The position numbers and the translations under genes are program-made. Positions 25,809-34,931 of a stretch of DNA of 64,000 bases are shown piece by piece. The stretch is taken from NCBI RefSeq assembly GCF_012844455.2, contig NZ_JABBCQ020000010.1:1-64000 (forward strand), written 5' to 3'. Below the pieces are notes generated by a model. It was given only the letters and a program-made list of their open reading frames with translations. It had not been told where the DNA came from and searched no databases. Source of the stretch: Comamonas suwonensis. GTDB taxonomy: Bacteria > Pseudomonadota > Gammaproteobacteria > Burkholderiales > Burkholderiaceae_C. Position 1 is the first letter of the stretch. Every line of letters starts with the position of its first letter.

Positions 25809-26956
25809 CGTGACACTCCTGGGATGTGGTCGACCACATGGATGCGGCTGCGCGCCGTCAGTGCCTTTTCGCTATAGGTCACAACCTGGTCCCCATTCTT
25901 GAGCCCTTCGCGCACCTGCACGTAACCATTGAGGTCGGAAGTGCCGAGCTTGACCGGGGAGAAACGCAGATCACCATCCACGATTTGCCAGACCCCGACT
26001 TTGTCGCCCTCACGCTGGACGGCAGAGTTGGGGATCAGTGGAGCGGCCGGGAGCGCCGGCAAGTCAACCGTGACTTCGCCCAGTTCACCCACCGGTGGCA
26101 AAGGTTCTGGTTTGTTATCGAATGTCACCTTGGCGAGCGTTTCCTCGGTTACCGCGTCGGCCTTGGGTTCCACCCGCAGCACGCGACCATTCAACGTCTG
26201 GCCGCCACGCGAACGCAGGACGATACGAGCCGGCAGCCCCCCAGCCAGCCCCGATGCGCTGATCTGGTCGAAGCGCACATTGATCCACAAACTCTTGGGG
26301 TCGATCACTTCCACCACGGCCTGGCCTGCGACGATGGTCGTGCCGGGATCGGCATCGCGCACGGCGACTACACCGTCGACCGGCGCGATCAGGCGCAGAT
26401 TGCTCCGCTGCGCGACGAGTCCTTCGCGGTCGGAGCGTGCCCGGGCAATATCTTCCCGAGCGGCGGATAGGGCGGCATCGGCGATCTGCAGTTCCTGCCG
26501 CTTGGTGGTGACGATTTCCTCGCTGGTCGAGCGCACCGCAAACAATTGCTCATAGCGGCGCGCCTGGGTTTGCGCGTAGGCTTGCCGGGCTTCAGCCTCG
26601 CGCAAAGCCGCTTCCGCACGCTTGAATGCCGATTCCTGTGACCGCACCCGATCATCGAGGTCGACCGGGTCCATTTCACCTAGTACCTGCCCGGCCTTGA
26701 CTTGGTCTCCCACATGTACATCCAGACGTTTGACGCGCCCGGCAAACGTCGGGCCGATCTTGTAGGTGTAACGCGCCTCCACCGTGCCGATGCCGAACAG
26801 CGCCGGCGTGATAGCCCGTGACTCGACGCTTGTTACCGTCACAGCGACAGGGGCGAGCGGCCCTGATCGCAGACCGACATAAACAAAGAGCACCAGCAAA
26901 GGAATGATGACGGCAAGCAACGCCAGGGTGCGGCCTTGCAAGGGCAACTTTTTCAT
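25805..26956 (-). CDS. HlyD/RND-type periplasmic adaptor protein
   Basis: 383 residues. An N-terminal anchor (about 8-27) precedes the lipoyl half-motif (KRLDVHVGDQVKAGQVLGEMD), an alpha-hairpin coiled coil (about 95-190), the second lipoyl half (LRLIAPVDGVVAVRDADPG), and beta-barrel and membrane-proximal domains. It links the inner-membrane permease to the outer-membrane factor. Overlaps both neighbours by 4 bp, so it is translationally coupled to TetR upstream and the permease downstream. Confidence 0.93.
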   Translation of the reverse strand: MKKLPLQGRTLALLAVIIPLLVLFVYVGLRSGPLAPVAVTVTSVESRAITPALFGIGTVEARYTYKIGPTFAGRVKRLDVHVGDQVKAGQVLGEMDPVDLDDRVRSQESAFKRAEAALREAEARQAYAQTQARRYEQLFAVRSTSEEIVTTKRQELQIADAALSAAREDIARARSDREGLVAQRSNLRLIAPVDGVVAVRDADPGTTIVAGQAVVEVIDPKSLWINVRFDQISASGLAGGLPARIVLRSRGGQTLNGRVLRVEPKADAVTEETLAKVTFDNKPEPLPPVGELGEVTVDLPALPAAPLIPNSAVQREGDKVGVWQIVDGDLRFSPVKLGTSDLNGYVQVREGLKNGDQVVTYSEKALTARSRIHVVDHIPGVSR

Positions 26957-27561
26957 TGCGTACTCCTTATGCCACGCCGATAAATTGCAAAGACGCGCGG
27001 CGCATCGCGATGCATACGTTCTACATCACCCGCCAACAGCGATTGCATGACCAAGCCCTGGATCGTGCCAATGAACAGCGTTGCCGCTGCCTCGTTGTCA
27101 AGCGAGGGAGACAACTCGCCGCTGGCCTTGCCTTTCTCGATGAGACGATGCAAACGTTCGCCGTAGCGCTGAATCAAGGTTTGCACCATGCGCTTGGCCG
27201 GTGTCGATTCGGCACGCTGAAGCTCACCAAACATCATTCTTGGTACACCTGGGTGGTCAGCAACAAATTCGATATGGCTCATGAACATCGCCTCCATGGC
27301 TGCCAAGGGCGACTCGATTCCTTGTGCGGATTGATCGATTCTGGCTAATAGGCGCTCTGCTACCCACTCCATGACCGCCTGCCAAATGGCTTCCTTGTTC
27401 GGGAAGTGCCGAAACAGCGCACCCTGGGTCAAGTTCATGTGTTTAGCGATAGCCGCAGTGGTGATCTCGCTTGGGTTTTGCGAACCGGCAAGCGCCACGA
27501 CGGACTCGACAGTTACGGCACGACGTTCATCGGCCGGCAGATGCTTTGGATGGGTGTCCAC
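26953..27561 (-). CDS. TetR-family regulator of the efflux operon
   Basis: 202 residues from a GTG at 27561, with GGAG 5 nt upstream; the GTG at 27567 has no room for a ribosome-binding site. The helix-turn-helix reads SEITTAAIAKHMNLTQGALFRHFPNKEAIW (residues about 33-60), followed by an all-helical ligand-binding region. First gene of the operon. A perfect 12-bp-arm palindrome lies 12 bp upstream of the start, so it probably represses its own operon until the pump substrate binds. Confidence 0.92.
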   Translation of the reverse strand: MDTHPKHLPADERRAVTVESVVALAGSQNPSEITTAAIAKHMNLTQGALFRHFPNKEAIWQAVMEWVAERLLARIDQSAQGIESPLAAMEAMFMSHIEFVADHPGVPRMMFGELQRAESTPAKRMVQTLIQRYGERLHRLIEKGKASGELSPSLDNEAAATLFIGTIQGLVMQSLLAGDVERMHRDAPRVFAIYRRGIRSTQ

Positions 27562-27573
27562 TAGCACTCCTTG

Positions 27574-27599
27574 TAAGATAGTAATTGATTACTATCTTA
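27574..27599. promoter_or_regulatory. Palindromic operator of the TetR-regulated efflux operon
   Basis: TAAGATAGTAAT and its exact complement, separated by TG, directly upstream of the tetR start. Position and symmetry suit a TetR-family operator overlapping the operon promoter. Confidence 0.85.
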
Positions 27600-27672
27600 G
27601 CACAAGAGGCAACTCAAACAAGAGATAAGTCAAACCCCGACGTGCTCGTCAATATCTAGCGTCTGCAATGGG

Positions 27673-27710
27673 CTTAACGTGCTTTATTTTCCGTTTTCTG
27701 AGAGGTCCCC
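27673..27710 (-). repeat. Right 38-bp inverted repeat of Tn21-like element
   Basis: The reverse complement begins GGGGACCTCTCAGAAAACGG and ends CACGTTAAG. It differs from the left copy at three positions. Confidence 0.97.
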
Positions 27711-27832
27711 TGCAGGCAGTTGCACAGCACAAGGCCGAAGCTGGCACCTTGCGTGAACTGGTGGAGCAGTTCAGACCGACGCAGAAATCTTCTCGTAAAA
27801 AGCGTGGTGGTGAAGCGCCAGAGGTTAAATAA
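27711..27832 (+). pseudogene. 3' scrap of a coiled-coil gene, possibly tnpT
   Basis: Open from the edge of the Tn21-like element: LQAVAQHKAEAGTLRELVEQ then FRPTQKSSRKKRGGEAPEVK and TAA at 27830-27832. Helical then basic, like the tail of KfrA/TnpT proteins. It lies 44 bp from the right terminal repeat of the large transposon, where a Tn4651-like element could keep tnpT. I infer that the nested element, with an adjacent deletion, removed tnpS and most of tnpT. A chemoreceptor C-terminus is the alternative. Confidence 0.45.
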
Positions 27833-27876
27833 GCAGGCTTCTGGCGATAAAAGAAGGAATAAATGACAGCCCTTTA

Positions 27877-27926
27877 ATAACCAAAAGGCTTATGAGTCAA
27901 AACTGGCCGTATCCTGGCTTGCCCTC
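27877..27926 (-). repeat. Right terminal inverted repeat of the large Tn3-family transposon
   Basis: The reverse complement begins GAGGGCAAGCC and ends CCTTTTGGTTAT. It is identical to the left copy over the inner 31 bp and differs at four outer positions. Confidence 0.9.
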
Positions 27927-28663
27927 GGTGTGGGTGCGGCCACGGGGTAGACCTCAAGCAGATGCTGCCGACTGGCGATATTCATGGCGCGCATCAGATG
28001 AAAGTCACTGCTGACCACGGCCACGGGCGCATCTGCCGGCACGCCGCGCTCTGCCAGCATGGGGCGGCTTAGCTGGATATTGAGTTCGGTGCTGGTGCTG
28101 AGTTTTTCCAGCACCATCCGGTCTGCCGCAATGCCGTGGCGCTGCTGCAGATAGCGGGCCATGATCTCGGCTTCAGACTCTTTCTCGCCCCAGTCCACAC
28201 CGCCGCAGACGGCGATGAAGGCTGTGGGTTGCAGCTTTGCCAGCTCAGCAGCCGTATCCAGTCGCGCGGCCAGAACGGGACGGGGGTGACCGTTCAAGGT
28301 TCCGCTGCCCAAGACCACGATGGATTGAACGGGCGGCACCTGCTGTGGCTCCAGCCCCAGTGTGAAAAGCCGGCTCCAGAACCACAGCAGACTCAGCAGC
28401 CAGATGGCAAAACCGGTCCAGGCCAGAGTCCACAAGCGCGCATGCATGGGTCTCCTGGCTCGCCAGACTTGCACTGACTGCCATTTCCAGCTCAGCCACA
28501 AAGCGGTTGAACCAAAGATGGCGGGCAGTACCACACCCATGTTGAAGTGACCCATGGCCATCAGCACCAGCGCATCGACCAGCAGCAGCACGCCCACCAC
28601 CGCCAATACCGTGCGGATGAATCGGCGGGGTGGGTAACCCAGGATATCTGCTTTCAAAGTCAT
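27890..28663 (-). pseudogene. ydcF: ydcF 5' part, truncated by the transposon
   Basis: 257-codon ORF from the ATG at 28663. Native sequence runs to the target duplication (27927); the last residues, ending ASFDS, are read from the transposon terminus. Two or three N-terminal membrane helices precede a DUF218 domain with VVLGSG, STSTELN and VVSSDFHLMRA. The remaining C-terminus is at 6075-6155; joined across one duplication the gene is 271 codons, close to E. coli YdcF (266 residues). YdcF/SanA/ElyC-type proteins act at the envelope. The truncated product lacks the C-terminal WLREY helix. Confidence 0.93.
27927..27931. repeat. Target-site duplication GGTGT, right copy
   Basis: Identical to 6151-6155 and immediately outside the right inverted repeat. 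Confidence 0.92.
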
Positions 28664-28718
28664 AGCTACCAGCGATTGATGAATATAGGGTTGAAGCCAA
28701 TATGGCTTGAAGAATTAC

Positions 28719-28752
28719 AAAAGCCCGCAAAGCCAAAGCCATGCGGGCTCTT
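28719..28752 (-). terminator. Intrinsic terminator after pccA
   Basis: On the minus strand an 8-bp GC-rich stem (AGCCCGCA/TGCGGGCT, 28722-28729 with 28742-28749) is followed by TTTT. It lies 70 bp downstream of pccA and upstream of ydcF, so ydcF and the VOC gene probably form a separate transcription unit. Confidence 0.8.
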
Positions 28753-28822
28753 TCATTTCAGAGCATGAGCGTCTGCGCGTTCAGCCCTGCTGGCGCAGGC
28801 CATCGGCCCTGAAATCCTTGCA

Positions 28823-30871
28823 TCATTCAAATTCCAGAATGATGTCGTCCACCGCCAGCGAGTCACCCTTGGTCGCGCTGATCTTGCCCACGATGCCGTC
28901 TTGCGCGGCGAACAAGATGTTTTCCATCTTCATGGCTTCAATCACGGCCAGCTTTTCGCCAGCTTGCACCTTCTGGCCAGGCTGCACTGCCACGTCGACC
29001 AACAGGCCGGGCATGGGCGAGAGCAGGAACTTGGACAGATCCGGCGGAGCCTTGTAAGGCATCAGCTTGTGCATCTCGGCACCCTTGGGCGACAGCACCA
29101 TGACATCGGCTTGCGTGCCGTTGTGGATGATGCGCAACAGCAGCGGGTTCTTTGCCGTGCCACGCTCGATCTGGCAGGTGAAATCCTTGCCATTGCACAC
29201 GCCGCGCACGACCAGATCCCGAATGTCGGCATTGCTGCGGAATTCATAGGTCTTGCCATTGATAACAACCTTGCACGCACGGGCTTCCGCGTCAAAGTCG
29301 GTGACTTCGCCGCTCACGTACTGGTTGTTGCCTTCGGCACCCAGCACCACAGCGGTGTACTGCTGACCGACTTGGAGCTGGTGGCCTTGCATCTGACCGG
29401 TAATCGTCGATGCACGCGCACGGTAGCGACGGTTGCGGAACATGGCCAGAGCGACCAGGAAGTCCGGATCGGCGTGCGGCACGTCTTCGGCGTGAAAACC
29501 GTGGGCGTAGTGCTCAGCGATGAAGCCCGTGTTGAACTCACCCGTCACAAACTTGGGGTGGGCCAGCAGCGCTGCCTGGAAGGGAATGTTGGAGCTGATA
29601 CCGCGAATGGCAAAACCATTCAGGGCTTCACGCGCCTTGGCAATGGCCTCGTTGCGATCCTTGCCGTGCACAATGAGCTTGGCGATCATCGAGTCGTAGA
29701 ACATGGGGATCTCGCCGCCGTCATAGACGCCGGTATCCACACGCACGCCTTGCAGATGCTCTGTGTCGCCTTGCCACATGGTCTGCTCTGGCGGCTGGAA
29801 GCGCACCAGGCGACCGGTGGAAGGCAGGAAGTTGCGGAACGGGTCTTCGGCGTTGATACGGCACTCAATGGCCCAGCCGTCACGCTTCACATCAGCCTGG
29901 CCAAAAGCCAGCTTTTCGCCGGCCGCCACGCGGATCATCTGCTCGACCAGATCCAGACCGGTAATGCACTCGGTCACAGGATGTTCCACCTGCAGACGCG
30001 TGTTCATTTCGAGGAAGTAGAAGTCCTGATCCTTGCCGACCACAAATTCCACAGTACCGGCGGACTGGTACTTCACGGCCTTGGCCAGTTGCACCGCTTG
30101 TTCGCCCATGGCTTTGCGGGTTTCGTCGCTGATGAAGGGGCTTGGTGCCTCTTCGATCACCTTCTGGTGACGACGCTGAATGGAGCACTCACGCTCGTTC
30201 AGGTACACCACGTTGCCGTGGCTGTCGCCCAGAATCTGGATTTCAATGTGGCGGGGCTCCTGGACGAACTTCTCAATAAAGATGCGGTCGTCGCCAAAGC
30301 TGTTGCGCGCCTCGTTCTGGCAAGAAGCAAAGCCTTCAAAGGCTTCCTTGTCGTTGAACGCCACCCGCAGGCCCTTGCCGCCGCCGCCGGCCGAAGCCTT
30401 GATCATCACGGGGTAGCCAATGCCCTTGGCGATTTCCACCGCTTGCTCGGGGCCAGCGATGGCGTCGTTGTAGCCGGGAATGGTGTTGACCTGGGCTTCA
30501 TTGGCCAGCTTCTTGGACGCGATTTTGTCGCCCATGGCGGCAATGGAGTGGGCCTTGGGGCCGATGAAGGCAATGCCTTCGTCTTCGCAGCGCTTGGCAA
30601 AAGCTTCGTTTTCAGAGAGGAAGCCATAGCCTGGGTGAATGGCTTGTGCACCCGTGCTCTTGGCAGCCGCAATGATGCGGTCCGCCACTAGGTAGGACTC
30701 GCGGCTGGGAGCGGCACCAATGTGCACGGCCTCGTCGGCCAGCTTCACATGGCGCGCATCCTTGTCAGCGTCCGAATACACGGCCACGGTCTTGATGCCC
30801 ATCTTGCGGGCAGTGGCGATCACGCGGCAGGCGATTTCGCCGCGGTTGGCAATCAGGATTTTGGTGAACAT
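28823..30871 (-). CDS. pccA: Propionyl-CoA carboxylase alpha subunit
   Basis: 682 residues. Biotin-carboxylase domain (about 1-450: MFTKILIANRGEIACRVIATA, ATP-grasp GGGGKGLR, catalytic ERECSIQRRHQK), a linker (about 460-600) and a biotinyl carrier domain whose EAMKMEN places biotin on Lys648. It carboxylates the biotin used by PccB to make (S)-methylmalonyl-CoA. Its start overlaps the DUF389 gene by 19 bp. The operon context (mcm, meaB, pccB) favours propionyl-CoA over acetyl-CoA or methylcrotonyl-CoA. Confidence 0.95.
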   Translation of the reverse strand: MFTKILIANRGEIACRVIATARKMGIKTVAVYSDADKDARHVKLADEAVHIGAAPSRESYLVADRIIAAAKSTGAQAIHPGYGFLSENEAFAKRCEDEGIAFIGPKAHSIAAMGDKIASKKLANEAQVNTIPGYNDAIAGPEQAVEIAKGIGYPVMIKASAGGGGKGLRVAFNDKEAFEGFASCQNEARNSFGDDRIFIEKFVQEPRHIEIQILGDSHGNVVYLNERECSIQRRHQKVIEEAPSPFISDETRKAMGEQAVQLAKAVKYQSAGTVEFVVGKDQDFYFLEMNTRLQVEHPVTECITGLDLVEQMIRVAAGEKLAFGQADVKRDGWAIECRINAEDPFRNFLPSTGRLVRFQPPEQTMWQGDTEHLQGVRVDTGVYDGGEIPMFYDSMIAKLIVHGKDRNEAIAKAREALNGFAIRGISSNIPFQAALLAHPKFVTGEFNTGFIAEHYAHGFHAEDVPHADPDFLVALAMFRNRRYRARASTITGQMQGHQLQVGQQYTAVVLGAEGNNQYVSGEVTDFDAEARACKVVINGKTYEFRSNADIRDLVVRGVCNGKDFTCQIERGTAKNPLLLRIIHNGTQADVMVLSPKGAEMHKLMPYKAPPDLSKFLLSPMPGLLVDVAVQPGQKVQAGEKLAVIEAMKMENILFAAQDGIVGKISATKGDSLAVDDIILEFE

Positions 30872-32265
30872 GTTGTCTGCTTCCTTCGGTTTTTGTCTCT
30901 AGCGTTGAGCGAGCGGGAATCCAGTCGCTCGATCAACTGCACTTCAGTTTTTTCTAGTCGCACGCCAAGCCAGCGGCTCAGGCTGTCCCTGTCGTGCGTG
31001 TTTAAGTTGTTGGCGACATCCAATACCACCACCGTGCTTGGCTGGGCTGCATTGCTGGCATTGTCCGAGCGCTCGCCTTGCGCCAGGGTCAGCGCGCAGA
31101 CCAGCGGCTGCTGGGCTTGCACTTCCTGAAGCAGCGCCAGGGCATCGACCGCCTTGACCGGCGGTTTTTCGTCCAAGGCCTTGGCTTCCGCCACATCCTG
31201 CTGCAAGGCCTTGAGCTGCGCGTCCATGGACTTGACCTGCTCGACCAGCGTCTTGTTCACGCCTTCCTCCAGCTCGCTGCGCAGCTTTTCGACATTGAGG
31301 GAGTCGTCTCCGGCATCACGCACCAGCACCGTCACATCGGCCTGCCCGTCGCGGAGCATGCGGCGCTGTACCTGCTCGCGCAGCTGGGCTTCGTCAGTCC
31401 GGCCCACCACGATCAGGCGCAGCGTACGTGCCCCCGCATCTACCTCATGCATCAGTACATGGCTGTTGGGTTCTGCTTCCAGATCCCGTGCCACGCGGAC
31501 TGCGGCACTGGCAAACACCTCTTGCTGCACCAGGCGATAGCCCATCCACACGCTGGGTACCAGCACCACCGTCAGGCCCAGCGCGATGATGAGCCGATGG
31601 CGCTTGCGCGTCACTTCGTCAAGTTCACCCTGGCGCGGCAGACGCAGCAGCTTGGCCACCGCGAGGGTGGACGCGCCAATGAACATGCTGTTGATGATGA
31701 ACAGGTAGAAGGCGCCGCCAAACATGTCCCAGCGGCCATGGGCAATGCCAAAGCCTGCGGTGCACAGTGGGGGCATGAGCGCGGTGGCAATCGCCACGCC
31801 CGGCACGACGTTGGAATAGCCGCGGCGTGTAACCGCCACCATGCCAGCCGCGCCGCCGAAAGCGGCAATTAGCACATCCCACAGCGTGGGAAAAGTGCGG
31901 GCCATCAGCTCGGACTGGGGCTGCTCCAGCGGGCTGAGCGTGAAGTACAGCACCGAAGTCAGCAAACTCAGAACCACGAAGATGGCCAGGTTCTTGCCCG
32001 CCATGCGGATCAAGCCCAGGTCTTGCACGGCCGCACCGTAGCCCATGCCCACAATGGGTCCCATCAGCGGCGAGATCAGCATGGCACCGATGATCACGGC
32101 AGTGGAGTTCGTATTGAGCCCCACCGAAGCGATCAGGATGGCGAAGAACAGCACCCACAAGTTGGTGCCGCCAAATTGCGCGCCCGAACGCACCGTCTCG
32201 TCAATGACGGATGGCTCCTGCTGATCCTTGCGCAGGTCAAACAGAAAAAGCAGGTTCGGGCGCAT
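30853..32265 (-). CDS. DUF389-family membrane protein
   Basis: 470 residues. The N-terminal two-thirds has about six membrane helices with the DUF389 hallmark NSTAVIIGAMLISPLMGPIVG, followed by AFGGAAGMVA and VPGVAIATALMPPLCTAGFG. The C-terminal 200 residues are soluble, with helical coiled-coil segments. Function of the family is unknown; membrane location is clear. It lies 13 bp after pccB and overlaps pccA, so it is co-transcribed with the carboxylase, an unusual partner. Confidence 0.88.
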   Translation of the reverse strand: MRPNLLFLFDLRKDQQEPSVIDETVRSGAQFGGTNLWVLFFAILIASVGLNTNSTAVIIGAMLISPLMGPIVGMGYGAAVQDLGLIRMAGKNLAIFVVLSLLTSVLYFTLSPLEQPQSELMARTFPTLWDVLIAAFGGAAGMVAVTRRGYSNVVPGVAIATALMPPLCTAGFGIAHGRWDMFGGAFYLFIINSMFIGASTLAVAKLLRLPRQGELDEVTRKRHRLIIALGLTVVLVPSVWMGYRLVQQEVFASAAVRVARDLEAEPNSHVLMHEVDAGARTLRLIVVGRTDEAQLREQVQRRMLRDGQADVTVLVRDAGDDSLNVEKLRSELEEGVNKTLVEQVKSMDAQLKALQQDVAEAKALDEKPPVKAVDALALLQEVQAQQPLVCALTLAQGERSDNASNAAQPSTVVVLDVANNLNTHDRDSLSRWLGVRLEKTEVQLIERLDSRSLNARDKNRRKQTTCSPKS

Positions 32266-32278
32266 AGTTACATCGCTT

Positions 32279-33814
<1,536 letters not shown>

Positions 33815-33869
33815 GCTTGTCCTCTATCGTGATTTGGGTTGCTTGTCTCGCAAGTAGTAGTGCGATGCT

Positions 33870-33910
33870 ATGGTAATAAGAGCTACTAGCGCCTACTGCA
33901 TTTGGGCTAG
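33870..33910. repeat. Degenerate AGCTxxTAGCGC repeat overlapping the meaB stop
   Basis: GAGCTACTAGCGCCTACTGC followed by ATTTGGGCTAGAAG. Similar to copies near 6018 and 28662, and to a coding-strand match at about 35558 inside mcm. Confidence 0.4.
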
Positions 33911-34897
33911 AAGTAGATTTCTTGCTGCGGTACTAGCCGCAATACGGCCAGCGGCCACATCGTCCTGAAGGACGGGGAGCATGGCCTTGACCTGCGGGTG
34001 CTGGCGAAACGCCTGCTTGAGGCCGAAGTCAATGCGCTCCCACATCCAGGCCAGCGACTGCTTTTCGCGGCGCAGTTGCAGGCGGCCGTTGGCGGTCTGC
34101 ATGTCTCTGAAGCTGCTCACTGCCGCCCAGAAATCATCCACCCCGTTACCCAGCAAGGCGCTGATCTGAATCACACGTGGCTGCCAGAGCGCGCCATGCG
34201 TGGCGTGGTCCGGGTTGCCATGCATACCCAGCAAACGCAGGCTCGAGGTAATTTGTGCCTGCGCACGCATGGCAGCTTTGGGATCGATGTCGGCCTTGTT
34301 GATGACCACCAGGTCAGCCAGCTCCATCACGCCTTTTTTGATGGCCTGCAGATCGTCGCCTGCGTTGGGTAGCTGCAGCACGCAGAACATATCGGCCATG
34401 CCATGCACGGCAATTTCGCTCTGGCCCACGCCCACGGTCTCGATGATGACCACGTCATAGCCTGCGGCTTCGCAGACCAGCATGGCTTCACGCGTTTTCT
34501 CGGCCACACCGCCCAGAGTCCCGCTGGACGGACTGGGGCGGATATAGGCTTCCATACGCATGGACAGGTGCTCCATACGGGTCTTGTCACCAAGAATAGA
34601 GCCGCCAGAGACCGAGGACGATGGGTCAATCGCCAGCACCGCAACGCGCAGGCCCTTGCCAATCAGGTACAGGCCCAGAGCTTCAATAAACGTCGATTTA
34701 CCAACGCCCGGCACGCCGCTGATGCCAAGGCGAAATGCCTTGCCCGTGTGCGGCAGCAGGGCCGTGAGCAAGCCATCTGCCTGCTCACGGTGGTCAGCGC
34801 GGGAGGATTCCAGCAAGGTGATGGCCTTGGCCATCGCCCGGCGCTGCACGGCAGCGTTGCCGTGCAGGATGCCGTCTTGCATTTGCTCAGGTGTCAC
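33893..34897 (-). CDS. meaB: MeaB/ArgK-type G-protein chaperone of methylmalonyl-CoA mutase
   Basis: 334 residues from a GTG at 34897, 34 bp after mcm; an ATG at 34882 is possible, and an ORF extension to 35041 lies inside mcm. Walker A GVPGVGKST (residues 61-69), DPSS and ETVGVGQSE switch motifs, and the base motif NKAD. MeaB loads adenosylcobalamin and protects the mutase. The stop codon overlaps a degenerate AGCTACTAGCGCC repeat at 33870-33910. Confidence 0.93.
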   Translation of the reverse strand: MTPEQMQDGILHGNAAVQRRAMAKAITLLESSRADHREQADGLLTALLPHTGKAFRLGISGVPGVGKSTFIEALGLYLIGKGLRVAVLAIDPSSSVSGGSILGDKTRMEHLSMRMEAYIRPSPSSGTLGGVAEKTREAMLVCEAAGYDVVIIETVGVGQSEIAVHGMADMFCVLQLPNAGDDLQAIKKGVMELADLVVINKADIDPKAAMRAQAQITSSLRLLGMHGNPDHATHGALWQPRVIQISALLGNGVDDFWAAVSSFRDMQTANGRLQLRREKQSLAWMWERIDFGLKQAFRQHPQVKAMLPVLQDDVAAGRIAASTAARNLLLAQMQ

Positions 34898-34931
34898 TTC
34901 GTGTTCGCCTTTGCTATCAGTACGCCGGGGC

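Larger units (their letters stand above)
18222..27710. mobile_element. Nested Tn21/Tn501-like transposon carrying an efflux operon
   Basis: Bounded by 38-bp inverted repeats of the Tn21/Tn501 type, 35 of 38 identical. It contains tnpA (amber-interrupted), tnpR, a res region and a six-gene leftward efflux operon with its TetR regulator. The flanks are TTAAT (left) and TGCAG (right), so there is no target duplication. The left end abuts the mcp stop codon and the right end abuts the 3' scrap of a different gene. A deletion or recombination next to the element probably followed insertion. Confidence 0.92.
6156..27926. mobile_element. 21.8-kb Tn3-family transposon with sulfur cargo, inserted in ydcF
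   Basis: Bounded by about 50-bp inverted repeats starting GAGGG, with GGTGT direct repeats outside. It carries tnpA and a TnpC-like gene at the left end reading toward the left terminus, a persulfide/sulfur gene block, sulP, a chemoreceptor, and a nested Tn21-like element. The long termini and TnpC-like partner point to the Tn4651 branch of the Tn3 family. That branch resolves cointegrates with TnpS/TnpT, but only a possible 3' scrap of tnpT remains near the right end. The extent is supported independently by in-frame reconstruction of ydcF. Confidence 0.92.

Noticed and set aside
28901-30691. 596-codon plus-strand ORF opposite pccA
   Set aside because: Antisense shadow of a high-GC gene; the pccA frame has full catalytic motifs.
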